From positions 13,015,126-13,079,125 of the forward strand of contig JABACO010000006.1 of NCBI GenBank assembly GCA_013339895.1: a stretch of 64,000 nt of DNA, read 5' to 3'. The DNA is from Ephydatia muelleri. Lineage: Eukaryota; Porifera; Demospongiae; Spongillida; Spongillidae. The position numbers were made by a program, and so were the translations under genes. Shown one piece after another: positions 1 through 10,746 of this stretch; the first letter of the stretch is position 1; each line of letters starts with the position of its first letter. A model generated the notes under the pieces. That model ran no database searches, was not told the origin of the DNA, and saw only the letters and a list, made by a program, of their open reading frames with translations.

Positions 1-310
1 AGGTATTGAAAATACTGTACACACACACACACAAATGACAGACATCACGTTGATACCACAAGAACATCAAACAAACACATGCACACACAAAGTCACTTCA
101 GTAAGTGGCATAATATTGAGACAGCTCAGACCTCAGAGGCCATGGCTGCCCTCGTGTAGGGGTCCAAATTCATATCCACACGTCTGCCTTCAAACACAAG
201 CTTGGAGGACTGCTCAGCAAAAAACTGCACCTAGTGACTGGATGGATGGTGATGTCAGATCTACACCAACTGAGGTGTTCAGCGGTGTCTGCCCTCCATG
301 GCCATCCAGT
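1..310. repeat. Dispersed repeat, direct copy of 32787-33125
   Basis: The segment begins aggtattgaaaatactgt, runs through a short CA tract, and continues near-identically to 32787-33125. The second copy carries small indels and an extra stretch near its end (around 33070-33100). No protein is recognisable. The window start falls at or inside the repeat, so its true left end is unknown. From 311 to 998 I see no gene or recognisable element. Confidence 0.75.
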
Positions 311-998
311 GAGGTATCTGTACGTAACGTAACAATGTGCCATTCTGCACTTAGTTAAGTAACAATCCGCAATTGTACATACGTAACCCACCTTTACAAA
401 AATGTGGTTGGTCGTCTATTACGTGCTAATTGATGCGCATCCACCCCTCGTCGGATGGGGTGGGGTGGGGCTGGCCTTGGGTGCATGCACGTGCTAGTTC
501 TCTATTCAACCAGATTGCATGTTGTTTGCACTACATTATCAAACTTACGCACATTGATGTGCAAATGCAGCAAGGTTGAGATGACTGTGGGCTATTTGCA
601 ATAGCCGCATTTGCTACTTTGTTGGCTAGAGGAGAACAATTGAGTTTTTAAATTGAAATTTCGGACGATCGAATTATGACATGATTGGCGTTTCATAGGC
701 CTCTGTCCCTCCAAAGTGTGTAGCTCCGCTTTTGGAAGCCGTGGGACTGGGGACGCTGAAACTACAGAACCAAGGTGTTCCCTTTCATGGATCCTGCCCA
801 CATCCTTTTGACCACTGTGCTTAACCACACCCCTAAATGCACACGTACACACCATGCACATGCACCAACGCATTTAATCTATGATCAACTGCACTGTAGG
901 AGAACCAATAGACTCACATATATGGAAATTGTACAAACATACGTTGCAGAAATCTGGTCATCAATAAAATGCTAACATGCACAAGTACCAAACAGTGA

Positions 999-1586
999 TC
1001 ATGAGTCCATATTTTCGATCATCTTAAGAAATTTGTAACAATGATACTGCGATTTCTCATCATCATGAACCAAGCGCACCGCTTCCCTCGCTTCCTGAAG
1101 GTTAAACGCTGAATAATCAGTAGGCCTGTCACCTTTCAAGTCTTCCATAACGCTGTACAGCTCCTCATTTAATTCCAACTTGGTACGCAGATTGTTCCAC
1201 TTTTTCCTTGCTTCCTCTCGGTCGACTAAGACGTCTTCATAACCCTTGTCTCCGTTGATTACCATATCTAACTGGGAAAGGTAGTATATCGCGAAATCTT
1301 CTTCGCCAAGTACTTTGGTTATACATTTCATCTCTAGTATGTACGGTATCTCCCCAACAATTCGTACCCTTTTTATGTGTAGAACCCGTTCTGCCAAAGC
1401 GTTCACGGTTGTTACGAATTTCTCATCCTGGGAAGAGAAACGGAGAAGTTGTTCCTGTCGCTGTTGAGCCAATTTAAGACGCAGCTCATGGAAATTGCTT
1501 ATAAGTCTTTCAACTCTATCCTTTTGACCACCAACAGTTATAACAACGGGTGCTAGAGTCTCCACAACGGGTGCTAGAGTCTCCAT
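999..1586 (-). CDS. Unknown single-exon protein, 195 aa
   Basis: An uninterrupted 195-codon frame from ATG (1586) to stop. I do not recognise the family. The N-terminus has a tandem heptad-like duplication (ETLAPVV twice). The rest is rich in charged and helix-favouring residues, e.g. RLKLAQQRQEQLLRF at about residues 35-50 and REEARKKWNNLRTKLELNEELY around 125-145, which suggests an alpha-helical, perhaps coiled-coil, cytosolic protein. No signal peptide, membrane helix or zinc-binding cysteines are visible. Codon use is balanced and free of the simple repeats that surround it, which argues for a real gene or a retained exon. It could be one exon of a larger gene; no flanking exon is evident. 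Confidence 0.5.
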   Translation of the reverse strand: METLAPVVETLAPVVITVGGQKDRVERLISNFHELRLKLAQQRQEQLLRFSSQDEKFVTTVNALAERVLHIKRVRIVGEIPYILEMKCITKVLGEEDFAIYYLSQLDMVINGDKGYEDVLVDREEARKKWNNLRTKLELNEELYSVMEDLKGDRPTDYSAFNLQEAREAVRLVHDDEKSQYHCYKFLKMIENMDS

Positions 1587-3306
1587 TTATTTTTGAGTAA
1601 ACACTAATACTTACGTCATGAACGTGACTCTCTAAATATACGCACGCATTGTGTGTCGCTGGGCAACCGATGCCAGGGGATGCATATATTTGATGAAGAT
1701 CATTACTTCTTTCACTTCAGGTGCGAAGCCACGAAATTTAACCCATGGTAGGTGTGTTTTCGTGACTTATGACCATATGCATTTCATGCTTTAACACTTT
1801 TTCAGTGATCTCGTGCTGCTTCATTTTTTCAATGTGTACTTGATGGGTCTTTTATTTTGCAGGTGCAAAGTGGATTGATGTGGGTGGTGTGTGGGGGTCT
1901 TTTTGTGCCTCATTTTTTCAATTATTGTGTGATCTCCATTTGCTTGCCCCATTTTGAGCTCTTCTGTGCTTCTTTGTCATTGAGATAGGACGAGGACACT
2001 CGCTGACTAAAAACAACCACACCTGGCACCCAGACCACACCCTGCACCCATCAGACTGCACCCAACCTATCACCAGTGATGGCTGAAATTAATGTTAGCC
2101 TTAATTTGACCCATATGATATCCAGTATAAAGCTTACTGTTTATTTATTTCAGATACATGGTGATTTACAATTTTCATTATAGTAAGTACATGATCTTTT
2201 CTGTTTTTAAATAAGTGTTTATTGTCCAAACAATGTTTATTGCAGACTCTTAATTTTTTTGACTTATTTGTGATTAATGTATAATCATCGTTATAATTAG
2301 TGTGATGCATGTGGTAAGGGAGGATGGAGAAAAGGGTGCGGTGAGGGAGGAGGATGGAGGAATTAAGGGGTGTGGTGAGGAAGGAGTAGTGGTGACAGAG
2401 GATGGAGCAGTCTGAATCAGATACATTACACAGCTAGGTAAGGTACGCGTACTACACAAGGTCATACACTGAGACTACACCCACTAGCTTAACAAGGCAC
2501 CACCCTTTCTGCATAAGGGGCTTGACAAAAAACAACTCCATTGGGAGCTAGATATAGTAACATGATTCTTAATCCTTGTGTGTGTGAGTACAGTGTGTGT
2601 GGGTGTGTGCATCATGTGTATGTGAACAAAAAGGGAATAGGTTGTGGAGTACTGGACGAGAGGGATTACAGTAGGAAGGAGTGGAAGAGGAGGAGGGAAG
2701 AGAGCTAGGAGGTATTTTGTATCCCTCATTATAAATGACGAATCACCATATAGCACACACTAGCTCTCCTTATGTTAAAACATGATGTCCTTCCTATCTC
2801 CTGAGATGCAGGTGTGCTGGATTTTTATAAGTGATTCACTACCATATATTCACTATGATATATTCTTACTAGAATGGGCACTCATATGAGCTAGGCTACC
2901 TTAGATCTGCTAGCCTCCTCCAGTTCCTATATCATGCACACCAACTTTCTCGAGAATGTTTTTCTTTACTTGTATATAATAATACCACTTGTGACGCTGA
3001 TGGTTGTTGAGATTATAATTAACTGATCACGAAGTCTTCCAACCCCCTCTGCACTTCAAGCTGCGCTCACTCTCCCCTGATAGTGGTATGACCAGACATG
3101 CATGCACGCCTCATATGTAGCTATCAGGAATTACTCACCCAGAACTTAAACTGCAGAGTGACTTTCCCGCCCCTCCAACCCCCCTCCCCCCCCACCCCTC
3201 ACTCACCGTGTACATCGTTACTACTTATGCATAAGAACATGATATATTTTACACTTGAAATCAGCGACTATGAATTCAAAATTGAATTCTCAATGATAAA
3301 TGGGAC
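1587..3306. other. Noncoding stretch, no recognised feature
   Basis: AT-rich sequence with short purine-rich (2310-2400) and GT-rich patches. No frame resembling a known protein, no inverted repeat of note and no RNA gene was recognised. Confidence 0.5.
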
Positions 3307-3445
3307 AGAAAATTGCCACACGGATATATTATAAAATGTTATAAAAATGCATCGCGGGTGAATCGCTATAACTTCCCAACGGTTAACGCTATCGACCTTT
3401 TATTTTCAACACTTCATACTACACCATTTCACTACGGGGAAACGT
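3307..3445. mobile_element. Half copy of the palindromic MITE family at 32053-32314
   Basis: Sequence from cagaaaattgccacacgg through atgcatcgcg, cgctataacttcccaacgg and caacacttcatactacacca matches one arm of the 262-bp palindrome at 32053-32314, with scattered changes. Only one arm is present, so this is a truncated, older insertion. From 3446 to 4167 nothing further is recognised. Confidence 0.65.
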
Positions 3446-4167
3446 ATTTTGGGGCCTTGCACTAGTTCCTTGCTGATGCTACGAAGTCCGATACCCCATG
3501 GGGTTCAAAACCGTCACATCTTCAGCTAGGAGAGTTTAAATCGCTTCAAATTCCGTATGTACATACAGGGGTCCTGTTGCTATTGATGTGTTCAGTTCGT
3601 TAATTTTTACTTTATCCGTCACGGAGATACAGCTGTGCAAAGTTAATGCACATTTCCCGCTCGATTGCACCATTATTGCATGCAACCGTGTTCCATTCTC
3701 CCAATCCACAATAAATTTTGATAACTTCTTTGTTCCGCCCATTTCTCCCTTAAACTAAGCTAGCCGTTCCCAACTGTTTTTGTCTCACTCAGGCAGTGAG
3801 TTTATGCGGGAAAGTTAAAAGAAGAAGAACGCTGCTCAGTTCCAGACGATCGTACCAAATTAACGGACCCCAAGTGAATATAACCTTGCGCCTCCCACGT
3901 CGCCGGCAGTATTCAAAACGGCACGCGTAAGGCTATTTGCTAGCACTCACATCATCCTCTAGTCGTGTAATAAAGCTTTCCTATTTGCCATCATCTTGCT
4001 AAAATCATCGTCTTATATCTGCCACGCCCACTCGGCTACGATTTTCACACAACTTTCAGCTCACACATAGTACATGAACTCATGCTGGCTCACACTTGTG
4101 CACACACTTGCATTGTTGCGTACATGGCCCTGTACACTATCGTATGGCATATTTTCTTATACACACC

Positions 4168-4170
4168 GCA

Positions 4171-4254
<84 letters not shown>
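4168..4254. repeat. (CA)n microsatellite
   Basis: A nearly pure CA dinucleotide run of about 85 bp. His-Thr or Cys-Val frames across it are repeat artefacts. Confidence 0.95.
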
Positions 4255-4257
<3 letters not shown>

Positions 4258-4429
4258 CTGTACAGCGTACTTGCACACACCAGTTATACATGTGGCAAAC
4301 AATACACCTGTCTGATGATAGTACAAACACTCTCACTCACAAACATTGTCACATGCACAAGTACATGTATTCTATTCAATTCAACTGATTGCATTTCAAT
4401 TTTTGTACCAAGCTTGCATAAAACACACA

Positions 4430-5035
4430 TGCACAGGCACACACACACACACACATGACATACACACAGACACACAAATGCACACACAGACACACTAACA
4501 CATGACATACACACACAGACACACAAATGCACACACAGACACACTAACGCATACACACATACACACACAGACACACTAACGCACACACACATACACACAT
4601 GACATACACACAGACGCATACAAACACACACAGACACACTAACGCACACACACACTCACACAGACACACACACACAGGCACACACAGACACACAAATGCA
4701 CACACAGACACACTAACACACACACACACAAACGCACACAGACACACACACATGACATACACACAGATGCATACAAACACACACACACTAACGCACACAC
4801 ACACTAACGCACACACACACACTAACGCACACACACACACTAACGCACACACACACACATGACATACACACAGATGCATACAAACACACACACACTAACG
4901 CACACACACACTAACGCACACACACACACTAACGCACACACACACACACATGACATACACACAGACGCATACAAACACACGCACACAGATACAGACACAC
5001 ACATGGACACACAAAAAACACGACACACATATGAC
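4430..5035. repeat. CA-derived degenerate minisatellite
   Basis: About 600 bp of CA repeat reorganised into longer units around the words actaacgcacac, acatgacatacacacag and gcatacaaacac. It looks like a microsatellite that acquired point changes and then expanded as larger blocks. Noncoding. Confidence 0.85.
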
Positions 5036-5150
5036 AAACACAGCTATATGGGAGAAGGATATGGTTGTAGTAATTTTCATTTCACCTAGTTGCAACTGCA
5101 ATTAAATTCATACTGCATGCACAGGGCAGGCAAGCCCTTACATGTATAGC

Positions 5151-5515
5151 AGCTAGTGCTGGTGGTGGGGGCAGTGCTGTTGCTGCTTCTGCTGGTGGTG
5201 GTGGTGGTGGGGGGGGGGGGTAGGGGGCAGCGCAGCTAGTGCTAGTGGCGAGAGCAATGCTGCTTCTGCTGGTGGGGGGGCAGTGCTGCTTCTGCTGGTG
5301 GTGGGGGTAGGGGGCAGTGCAGCTAGTGCTGGTGGTAGGAGTAGTGCTGCTTCTGCTGGTGGGGGGCAGTGCTGCTTCTGCTGGTGGTGGGGGTAGGGGG
5401 CAGTGCAGCTAGTGGCGGTAGCGGCGGGTGCAGTGCTGCTGCTGCTTCTGCTGGTGGTGGGCCGGGGCAGTGGTACATGTAGTAGCGGCGGGGGCAGTGT
5501 TGCTACTGGCGGTGG
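5151..5515. repeat. GGT/GCT-rich minisatellite
   Basis: Repeats of the kind tgctgcttctgctggtggtg interspersed with gggggcagtgcagctagtg. A related array lies at 8560-8840. Each array adjoins a copy of the same dispersed repeat (5518-5760 and 8860-9130), so array and repeat move or duplicate together. Confidence 0.75.
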
Positions 5516-5517
5516 GG

Positions 5518-5760
5518 GACAGATCTTGTAACAACCTTTTGAGCTAGCAATTACAAAAGGCATCATTTACTTCACTTAGAAACTCACTATCCCTAAGAAT
5601 AGCTTTTTCAAGACCACCATTATACTCCATTAGTGCATGAGATTTGGGTTCACACAAGGAGTAGCTATATGGGAGGTTGCAGTAATTTTCATTTCACCTA
5701 CTCAGCCCTTGCAATTAAATTCATACCGTTGCAGGCAAGCCCTATCATGATTCAAAAGAC
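5518..5760 (-). repeat. Dispersed coding repeat, copy 1 (also 8860-9130, 34180-34447)
   Basis: Shares a roughly 200-bp core with 8860-9130 and 34180-34447. On the minus strand the core reads as the start of a conserved peptide (MEYNGGLEKAILRDSE...). In this copy the frame soon enters the GGT/GCT array. From 5761 to 6213 no gene is recognised. Confidence 0.6.
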
Positions 5761-6213
5761 AGATCACAAGGAGAAAGGACTTCTGTACCCATGCCATCAA
5801 ACCGTACCCTTTTTGACACGCCCACAACTTACTACTGCGAATCGTTTCGCCGTATACAACGAATAGCAAATGCTAAAAGAAGCCATGGCTAACTTTATGG
5901 AGTATATAGCAAGCACAACAAAACTCAAAACCAGCGCAAAAAAAAAACGATCACCTCAAATCAATCCTCTCCGGCAGTCGTTACAATTTTTGGGAGACAA
6001 TTTTTTACGGTTAAGTTACATGATTTATCCATGTACCTACCATAAGCTCTGAAGAAATGACTACACTGAACTGCTCTCATTTAATCCGTTAGCACCTAAG
6101 GAAAATATCATTTGGAACTATTGATGACTGAACAACGAAATGAAGTGGACATTGGAAACCTTGCATAATTAATGTTGAAGTGCACCTAAGATGTACATTA
6201 GATAAGTTTGCAG

Positions 6214-6647
6214 CAAGTACAAGACTTTCGCACTTCAGAAGCAACCAAATTTAATGAGAAGTTTAAGGATACTGGCCCAGCCAGTGTTGGCACAGACCTC
6301 GACAAAGGTGAGAGTTGAAAGTTTTGTTAATACATACTGCATTGTATGGCTTCCATTGCTTCATGCAAGATATGTAACCTGAGTACCAAACTATGGGCTG
6401 GGGAGGAGGACCATCTTATTGTATTGTTGCAGGTGTTAAGCTCTTGAAGGAGTTTCAGGCTCAATACAAGACCTTTGAGAGCCGAAGACAAGAGCTAACT
6501 AATGCAGAAAAGCTGTTTGACCTCCCCATCACCATGTATGCCGACCTGATAGAAGTGGACAGGGACCTCAAGAACATGGCTATGGTCTACGAGCTGTACG
6601 AAACACAGAGAGTAAGGGGGGCGGGTCATCACGACATTGTTCTTTGC

Positions 6648-6689
<42 letters not shown>

Positions 6690-7698
6690 TGGATGGAGTG
6701 CATGGGTACCTTCGTTTTCAGATAATCTCCCTTTGCTGCATGTGTGTCCATGTAGATTGCCAGGAAGGAGTGGTCAGGCACACTCTGGGCCAACCTCAAC
6801 ATCCAGCAGCTCACGGACGGCATTGACGAGTTTGCAAAGAGGCTGAGGAAGTTCCCCAAGGAGGTGAAGGCGCTCCCTCTGTGCCACGTCCTGGAGGACA
6901 GGATGATGGAATTCAAGAACTCCATCCCCCTTTTTGCTGACCTCAAGAACGACGCACTTAGGGAGAGGTGCATAACGCCGCAGTCAAGTGCTCTTTTAAA
7001 AAAGGTTAACACTCACTCCCTCTCTTTAGGCACTGGCAGAGGCTGATGGAGATGACAGGGAAGAACTTTGACATGAACCCGGAGACCTTCACGCTCGAGA
7101 ACCTGTTTGCCATGGAGCTCCACAACTACGCCGAGACCATATCGGACATTGTGGGGAGTGCCAACAAAGAGCTGAGCATTGAGAAGAGCATCATCGAGGT
7201 GGTCAACACGTGGAATGCGCTGGAATTCACTGTTCACAAGTAAGGGCAAACCCACCACCTCATGCATTACGTGTGCTGTGTACATGTGTATGTCTGCACT
7301 ATGCACGTGTGCATCCCTGTTATCCCTGCAGGTACACCAAGGGCACACAGGAGAGGGGCCATGTACTGGGAGCCGTGGACGACATAGTCTTGTCTCTGGA
7401 CGACAATGCCATGAACCTTCAGAGCATGGCCGCCTCCCGCTTTGTGGGTCCCTTCCTGGACAAGGTCCAGAAGTGGGAGAAGTCTCTGTCGCACATCAGT
7501 GAGGTGGTGGAGGTGTGATTGGGGGGGGGGGGCTGTGCTATCACGCTACTAAGCGCACCTCTCTTTTAATGGCAGATATGGATGGTGGTGCAGCGCAAGT
7601 GGATGTACCTTGAGAGCATCTTCATTGGAGGAGACATTAGGGCCCAGCTGCCTGAGGAAGCAAAGAAGTTTGACAACATTGATAAGCTCTTTAAGAAG
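6214..7698 (+). CDS. DNAH10: DNAH10 linker/tail exons
   Basis: Exons judged by GT-AG and phase: 6214-6307, 6433-6611, 6756-6967, 7030-7239, 7332-7512, 7576-7698. They encode the dynein linker (DHC_N2) region with conserved strings such as [39 protein letters not shown] and [20 protein letters not shown]. Phases join cleanly: AAA G|GT, GAG AG|G, CAA|G and so on. Introns are short (62-144 nt). No earlier dynein exon is visible upstream of 6214; the upstream 6 kb is repeat-rich, so the 5' part was lost, moved or lies outside the window. Confidence 0.85.
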
Positions 7699-8094
7699 GT
7701 GTGGTGGATGGACCCATGCATGCATGTTATAGTTAGTCTGGGGACTCGAATGATTTGTGCAGGATGTGTAAGGTATTAGAGGTTAGCAGCTAACCTAGCA
7801 ATGGTCTTGTCAAATTGTATAACAGTCCCCAGGCTTACGTTTGGGACTATTTATAGCAAGATGGCTTCCTTAATGCATAAAGGTGGGGCTTTTATGAGAT
7901 TGGTGCTACTGCAAGATTCTTGCAGATGAGCACAAATCAGATCAAGAACTATTGCAATTAATAAGTACCAGTTGTACATGTATGCGCAAACTTATTAGAC
8001 TAAATGTTCAACAGCCGATCATTCGGGTCCCCCCCCCCCAAGACTAATAATGTTGGACTAATGCATGTTGCTGTTTCATATGAGATGACTATCA

Positions 8095-8387
8095 CAAGTA
8101 AATAAAAACATTCTCTAACGAGAAAGTTGTTGGTATATAGGATTGACCAATAGTGGTGTAAAAAGCACAGAAACAAGAGTGACAGAAATTTGACTGGAAA
8201 ATTGAAAAAGGCTATATTTAGCCCATTACTCAGGCATGTACTGTTACAACGTTAGTGTGCTAAATATAGGCCTATTTCAATTTTCCAGTCAAATTTCTGT
8301 CACTCTTGTTTCTGTGCTTTTTACACCACTATTGGTCAATCCTATATACCAACAACTTTCTCGTTAGAGAATGTTTTTATTTACTTG
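8095..8387. mobile_element. Palindromic (foldback) MITE, 293 bp
   Basis: Arms 8095-8222 and 8259-8387 are nearly perfect reverse complements of about 128 bp around a 36-bp loop. Outer ends read caagtaaataaaaac and its complement. The inner region contains ggtgtaaaaagcac. A decayed half copy lies at 33254-33400 in the 3' half orientation. No frame is coded. A clear target duplication was not identified. Arm identity suggests recent insertion or arm homogenisation. Confidence 0.85.
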
Positions 8388-8859
8388 TTTCATAAGTTTT
8401 TTCCTCTGGCGTCTTTATAAGTGGTCACAAATTAATTTTAATTTTTGAAGGGAGGGAGGTTAAAAAATTTAATAATAGAAATTATGTGTATATGAGTTCT
8501 TAATGTTCTGTACGGTTCCGCCTTGTCCTCTTTGTCTCCCCCAGCCTCTTCTATGGCCGCGGCGGCCTGGTTCTGGCCATGGGAGCCATGCGGGTGGTGG
8601 TGGCAGCGGCCAGGGTGGCAGCAGGCAAAGTGGTGGTGAGGGCACTGGTGCCAATACTGGTGCCGGTGGTGGGGCTGGTGCAGGTAGCGGCGGTGCTCCT
8701 GCTTCTGCTGCTGGAGGTGGGGGCAGCTCTGCTGTTGGCGGTGGGGGCAGCAGTGGGGGCAGCTCTGCTCGGCAGGGGCAGTGCTGCAGCTGCTGCTGGC
8801 GGCAGACGGTAGGGGGGCAGCAATGTATCTAGCAGCGGTGGCTGCATAAAGGGAAGAGG

Positions 8860-9130
8860 AGTTGGAGGATTTACTTCGTCCTCCTCCGACTAATGCATCT
8901 GCACCAATCTTACTTACTGCTGCACGGGCAGATCTTGTAACAACCTTTTGAGCTAGCAATGGATGAGACTTACAAAAGGCATCATCTACTTCACTTAGAA
9001 GCTCACTATCCCTAAGAATAGCTTTTTCAAGACCACCATTATACTCCATTAGTGCATGAGATTTAGGTTAGCTATATGGGAGAAGGATATGGTTGCAGTA
9101 ATTTTCAGTGCTCCCCAAATGCAATTAAAT
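8860..9130 (-). repeat. Dispersed coding repeat, copy 2
   Basis: Minus-strand peptide begins MEYNGGLEKAILRDSELLSE and runs on through VDDAFCKSHPLLAQKVVTRS and a Gly/Ser stretch, then into the GGT/GCT array (8560-8840), where it becomes Ala/His/Gln-rich and is probably not real. Related cores sit at 5518-5760 and 34180-34447. A possible acceptor (ccatatag) lies at about 9072 on the minus strand, downstream of the donor at 9475, so this may be the second exon of the repeat-protein gene at 9475-10110. No known domain is recognised. Confidence 0.5.
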
Positions 9131-9228
9131 TCATACACAGTTGCAGCAGTAGTACATCAGATAAGGAAGCCTTTTTGTACATCAGATTAAGGATGACACC
9201 CCAATATTCAATAGACAGGTCACAAAGT

Positions 9229-9298
9229 AGTTGGGCGTAGCCCGACCTTCGCGTTTTGACTTCCGCCAAAACGCGAAGGTCGGGCTACGCCCAACTAG
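9229..9298. mobile_element. 70-bp perfect palindromic insertion with 9-bp target duplication
   Basis: Two 31-bp arms, tagttgggcgtagcccgacc... and exact complement, flank an 8-bp loop (acttccgc). The element is bracketed by direct repeats gtcacaaag at 9220-9228 and 9299-9307. The paralogous repeat copy near 34388-34400 has a single uninterrupted gtcacaaag, i.e. an empty site. A 9-bp duplication fits Mutator-like elements; that family assignment is inference. Confidence 0.85.
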
Positions 9299-9474
9299 TC
9301 ACAAAGGAGAAACTACATGTACTGTACACAACAGTTGGGTCACCATGCATGCTGTACATGTGAAGTGAATGATTTTGTGCAGATCCCTTCCTTACATGCG
9401 TGCTGTACACATATTGCATGCACATCTTCCTATAGCTTTTTAATGCTAGTGCAATACAACATGCCATGACATAC

Positions 9475-10110
9475 CTTTGGGTGGTAGTGGTAGTTCGGTG
9501 ACCCCTGCGATACCGCTTCCTCTCGGCAGCACGTTTAGCCAATCGGACAGCGGGGTCATTCCAATACCGATTCCTTTCAGATGCCTTAATGGCAGCTGAA
9601 TTGTCCTCGTATTTCTGCCTTTTAGCAGCGCGGTTCTCCTCGACGTCCTCTTGATATCGCTGCCTTTTAGCAGCACGGTTGTCCTCGACGTCCTCTTGAT
9701 ATCGCTGCCTTTTAGCAGCGCGGTTCTCCTCGACGTCCTCTTGATATCGCTGCCTTTTAGCAGCGCGGTTCTCCTCGACGTCCTCTTGATATCGCTGCCT
9801 TTTAGCAGCACGGTTCTCCTCGACGTCAACTTGATATCGCTGCCTTTTAGCAGATTGCTTAGATTCAATATCTGCGTTGTAGCTGTTGCGTACAGAGGCC
9901 TTCCTTATTTCGGGTCGGCCTTGTAGCTGTCGCGTACAGAGGCCTTCTTCTTTTCGGGATCGGCCTTGTAGCTGTCGCCTTCTTCTTTTCGGGATCGGCC
10001 TTGTAGCGCGCTCGGGCTTTATCCTTGTTCTGTTGTGATAAAGTATCGTCTTGCTTTTGAAGGTATTCTGCTCGTTGCTTAGATCTCTTCTTTCGATTAC
10101 GCGAAGGCAT
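9475..10110 (-). CDS. Repeat-rich basic protein of a dispersed element (KRQRYQ repeats)
   Basis: Starts at 10110 with MPSRNRKKRSKQRAEYLQ, then units of the type KADPEKKKA, then five tandem units of the type AAKRQRYQEDVEENR (about 15 residues, 45-bp DNA repeats at 9600-9850), ending at a GT donor (gtatgt) at 9475. Frame changes occur between the KADPEKKK units and the KRQRY units. Highly basic, charged heptad-like repeats suggest a long helix that might bind nucleic acid. A related start (MPSxNRK) recurs at 60700-60770 on the minus strand, so it belongs to a multicopy element rather than a single-copy host gene. Function unknown. Confidence 0.5.
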
Positions 10111-10149
10111 TTAACTTCACTAGCCAAAGTATTAAACTGCGATAGGAAC

Positions 10150-10208
10150 TAGTCTGGGGACCAGACGACTGGCTTCTGCTGAAAGCCAGTCGTCTGGTCC
10201 CCAGACTA
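10150..10208. mobile_element. 59-bp perfect palindromic insertion with 9-bp target duplication
   Basis: Arms of 26 bp (tagtctggggaccagacgac...) with exact complement around a 7-bp loop (ctgctga). Direct repeats gataggaac flank it at 10141-10149 and 10209-10217. Same layout and same TAGT/ACTA termini as the 70-bp element at 9229-9298, but unrelated arm sequence. Confidence 0.8.
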
Positions 10209-10746
10209 GATAGGAACACCAAATAAATTTCGTGCAATTTATACTGCATGCTGTAAAATAACTTCATTAACCAAATAAACTTCTGCAATAACTTCATATC
10301 CTATAAGAACTTGCTACCGCATGAGGTACTTCTCGCTGTAGTCTTTCTAGATGTCTATATGACCTTAAAGGGCACCGCGCAGGTGAATTCCAAAGATATT
10401 GGTGCTATTGCCGTTCTTCAAAACCGTTCGTAGCTCGAGTTATACCTTCCTAAGGAAGAAGAAGAAGAAGAAGAAGAAGACGACGACCAAGAATTATTTT
10501 GGGACTGGGCACGAGAAAAAGGAATTCGTTTGTTTCTCTAAAAGCACACCGTTTTATGACACGGAACAAACGTAGAACTGTAGATCTTTGAGTGCTCGTT
10601 CCATCGCGACAAAGAGATACGCGATCCGTTTCTCCGTTGTCCCTCCAGACGCGAGTGAAGTTTTTTTAATGATATTCATCAATCCTCAATCAATCCTATA
10701 TTGAACCTGCTGCCGCAGGTTCAGATACACATACATGACTCCGTAG

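Larger units (their letters stand above)
7699..10746. other. 3-kb DNAH10 intron filled with mobile DNA
   Basis: Every other recognised intron in this gene is below about 700 bp. This one holds a 293-bp palindromic MITE, a GGT/GCT array, a copy of a dispersed coding repeat, a transposon-like repeat-protein gene on the minus strand, two tiny palindromes with target duplications, a GAA run (10447-10480) and a 9-bp-stem hairpin at 10700-10721. Flanking exons stay in phase (AAG | ATA ATG TCA). Confidence 0.75.

Noticed and set aside
4074-5101. HTHTHT and CVCVCV frames
   Set aside because: CA/GT microsatellite artefacts.
8441-8840. Gly/Ala/Ser-rich or His/Pro-rich frames on both strands
   Set aside because: GGT/GCT array artefact beyond the conserved MEYNGGLEKAILRDSE part.
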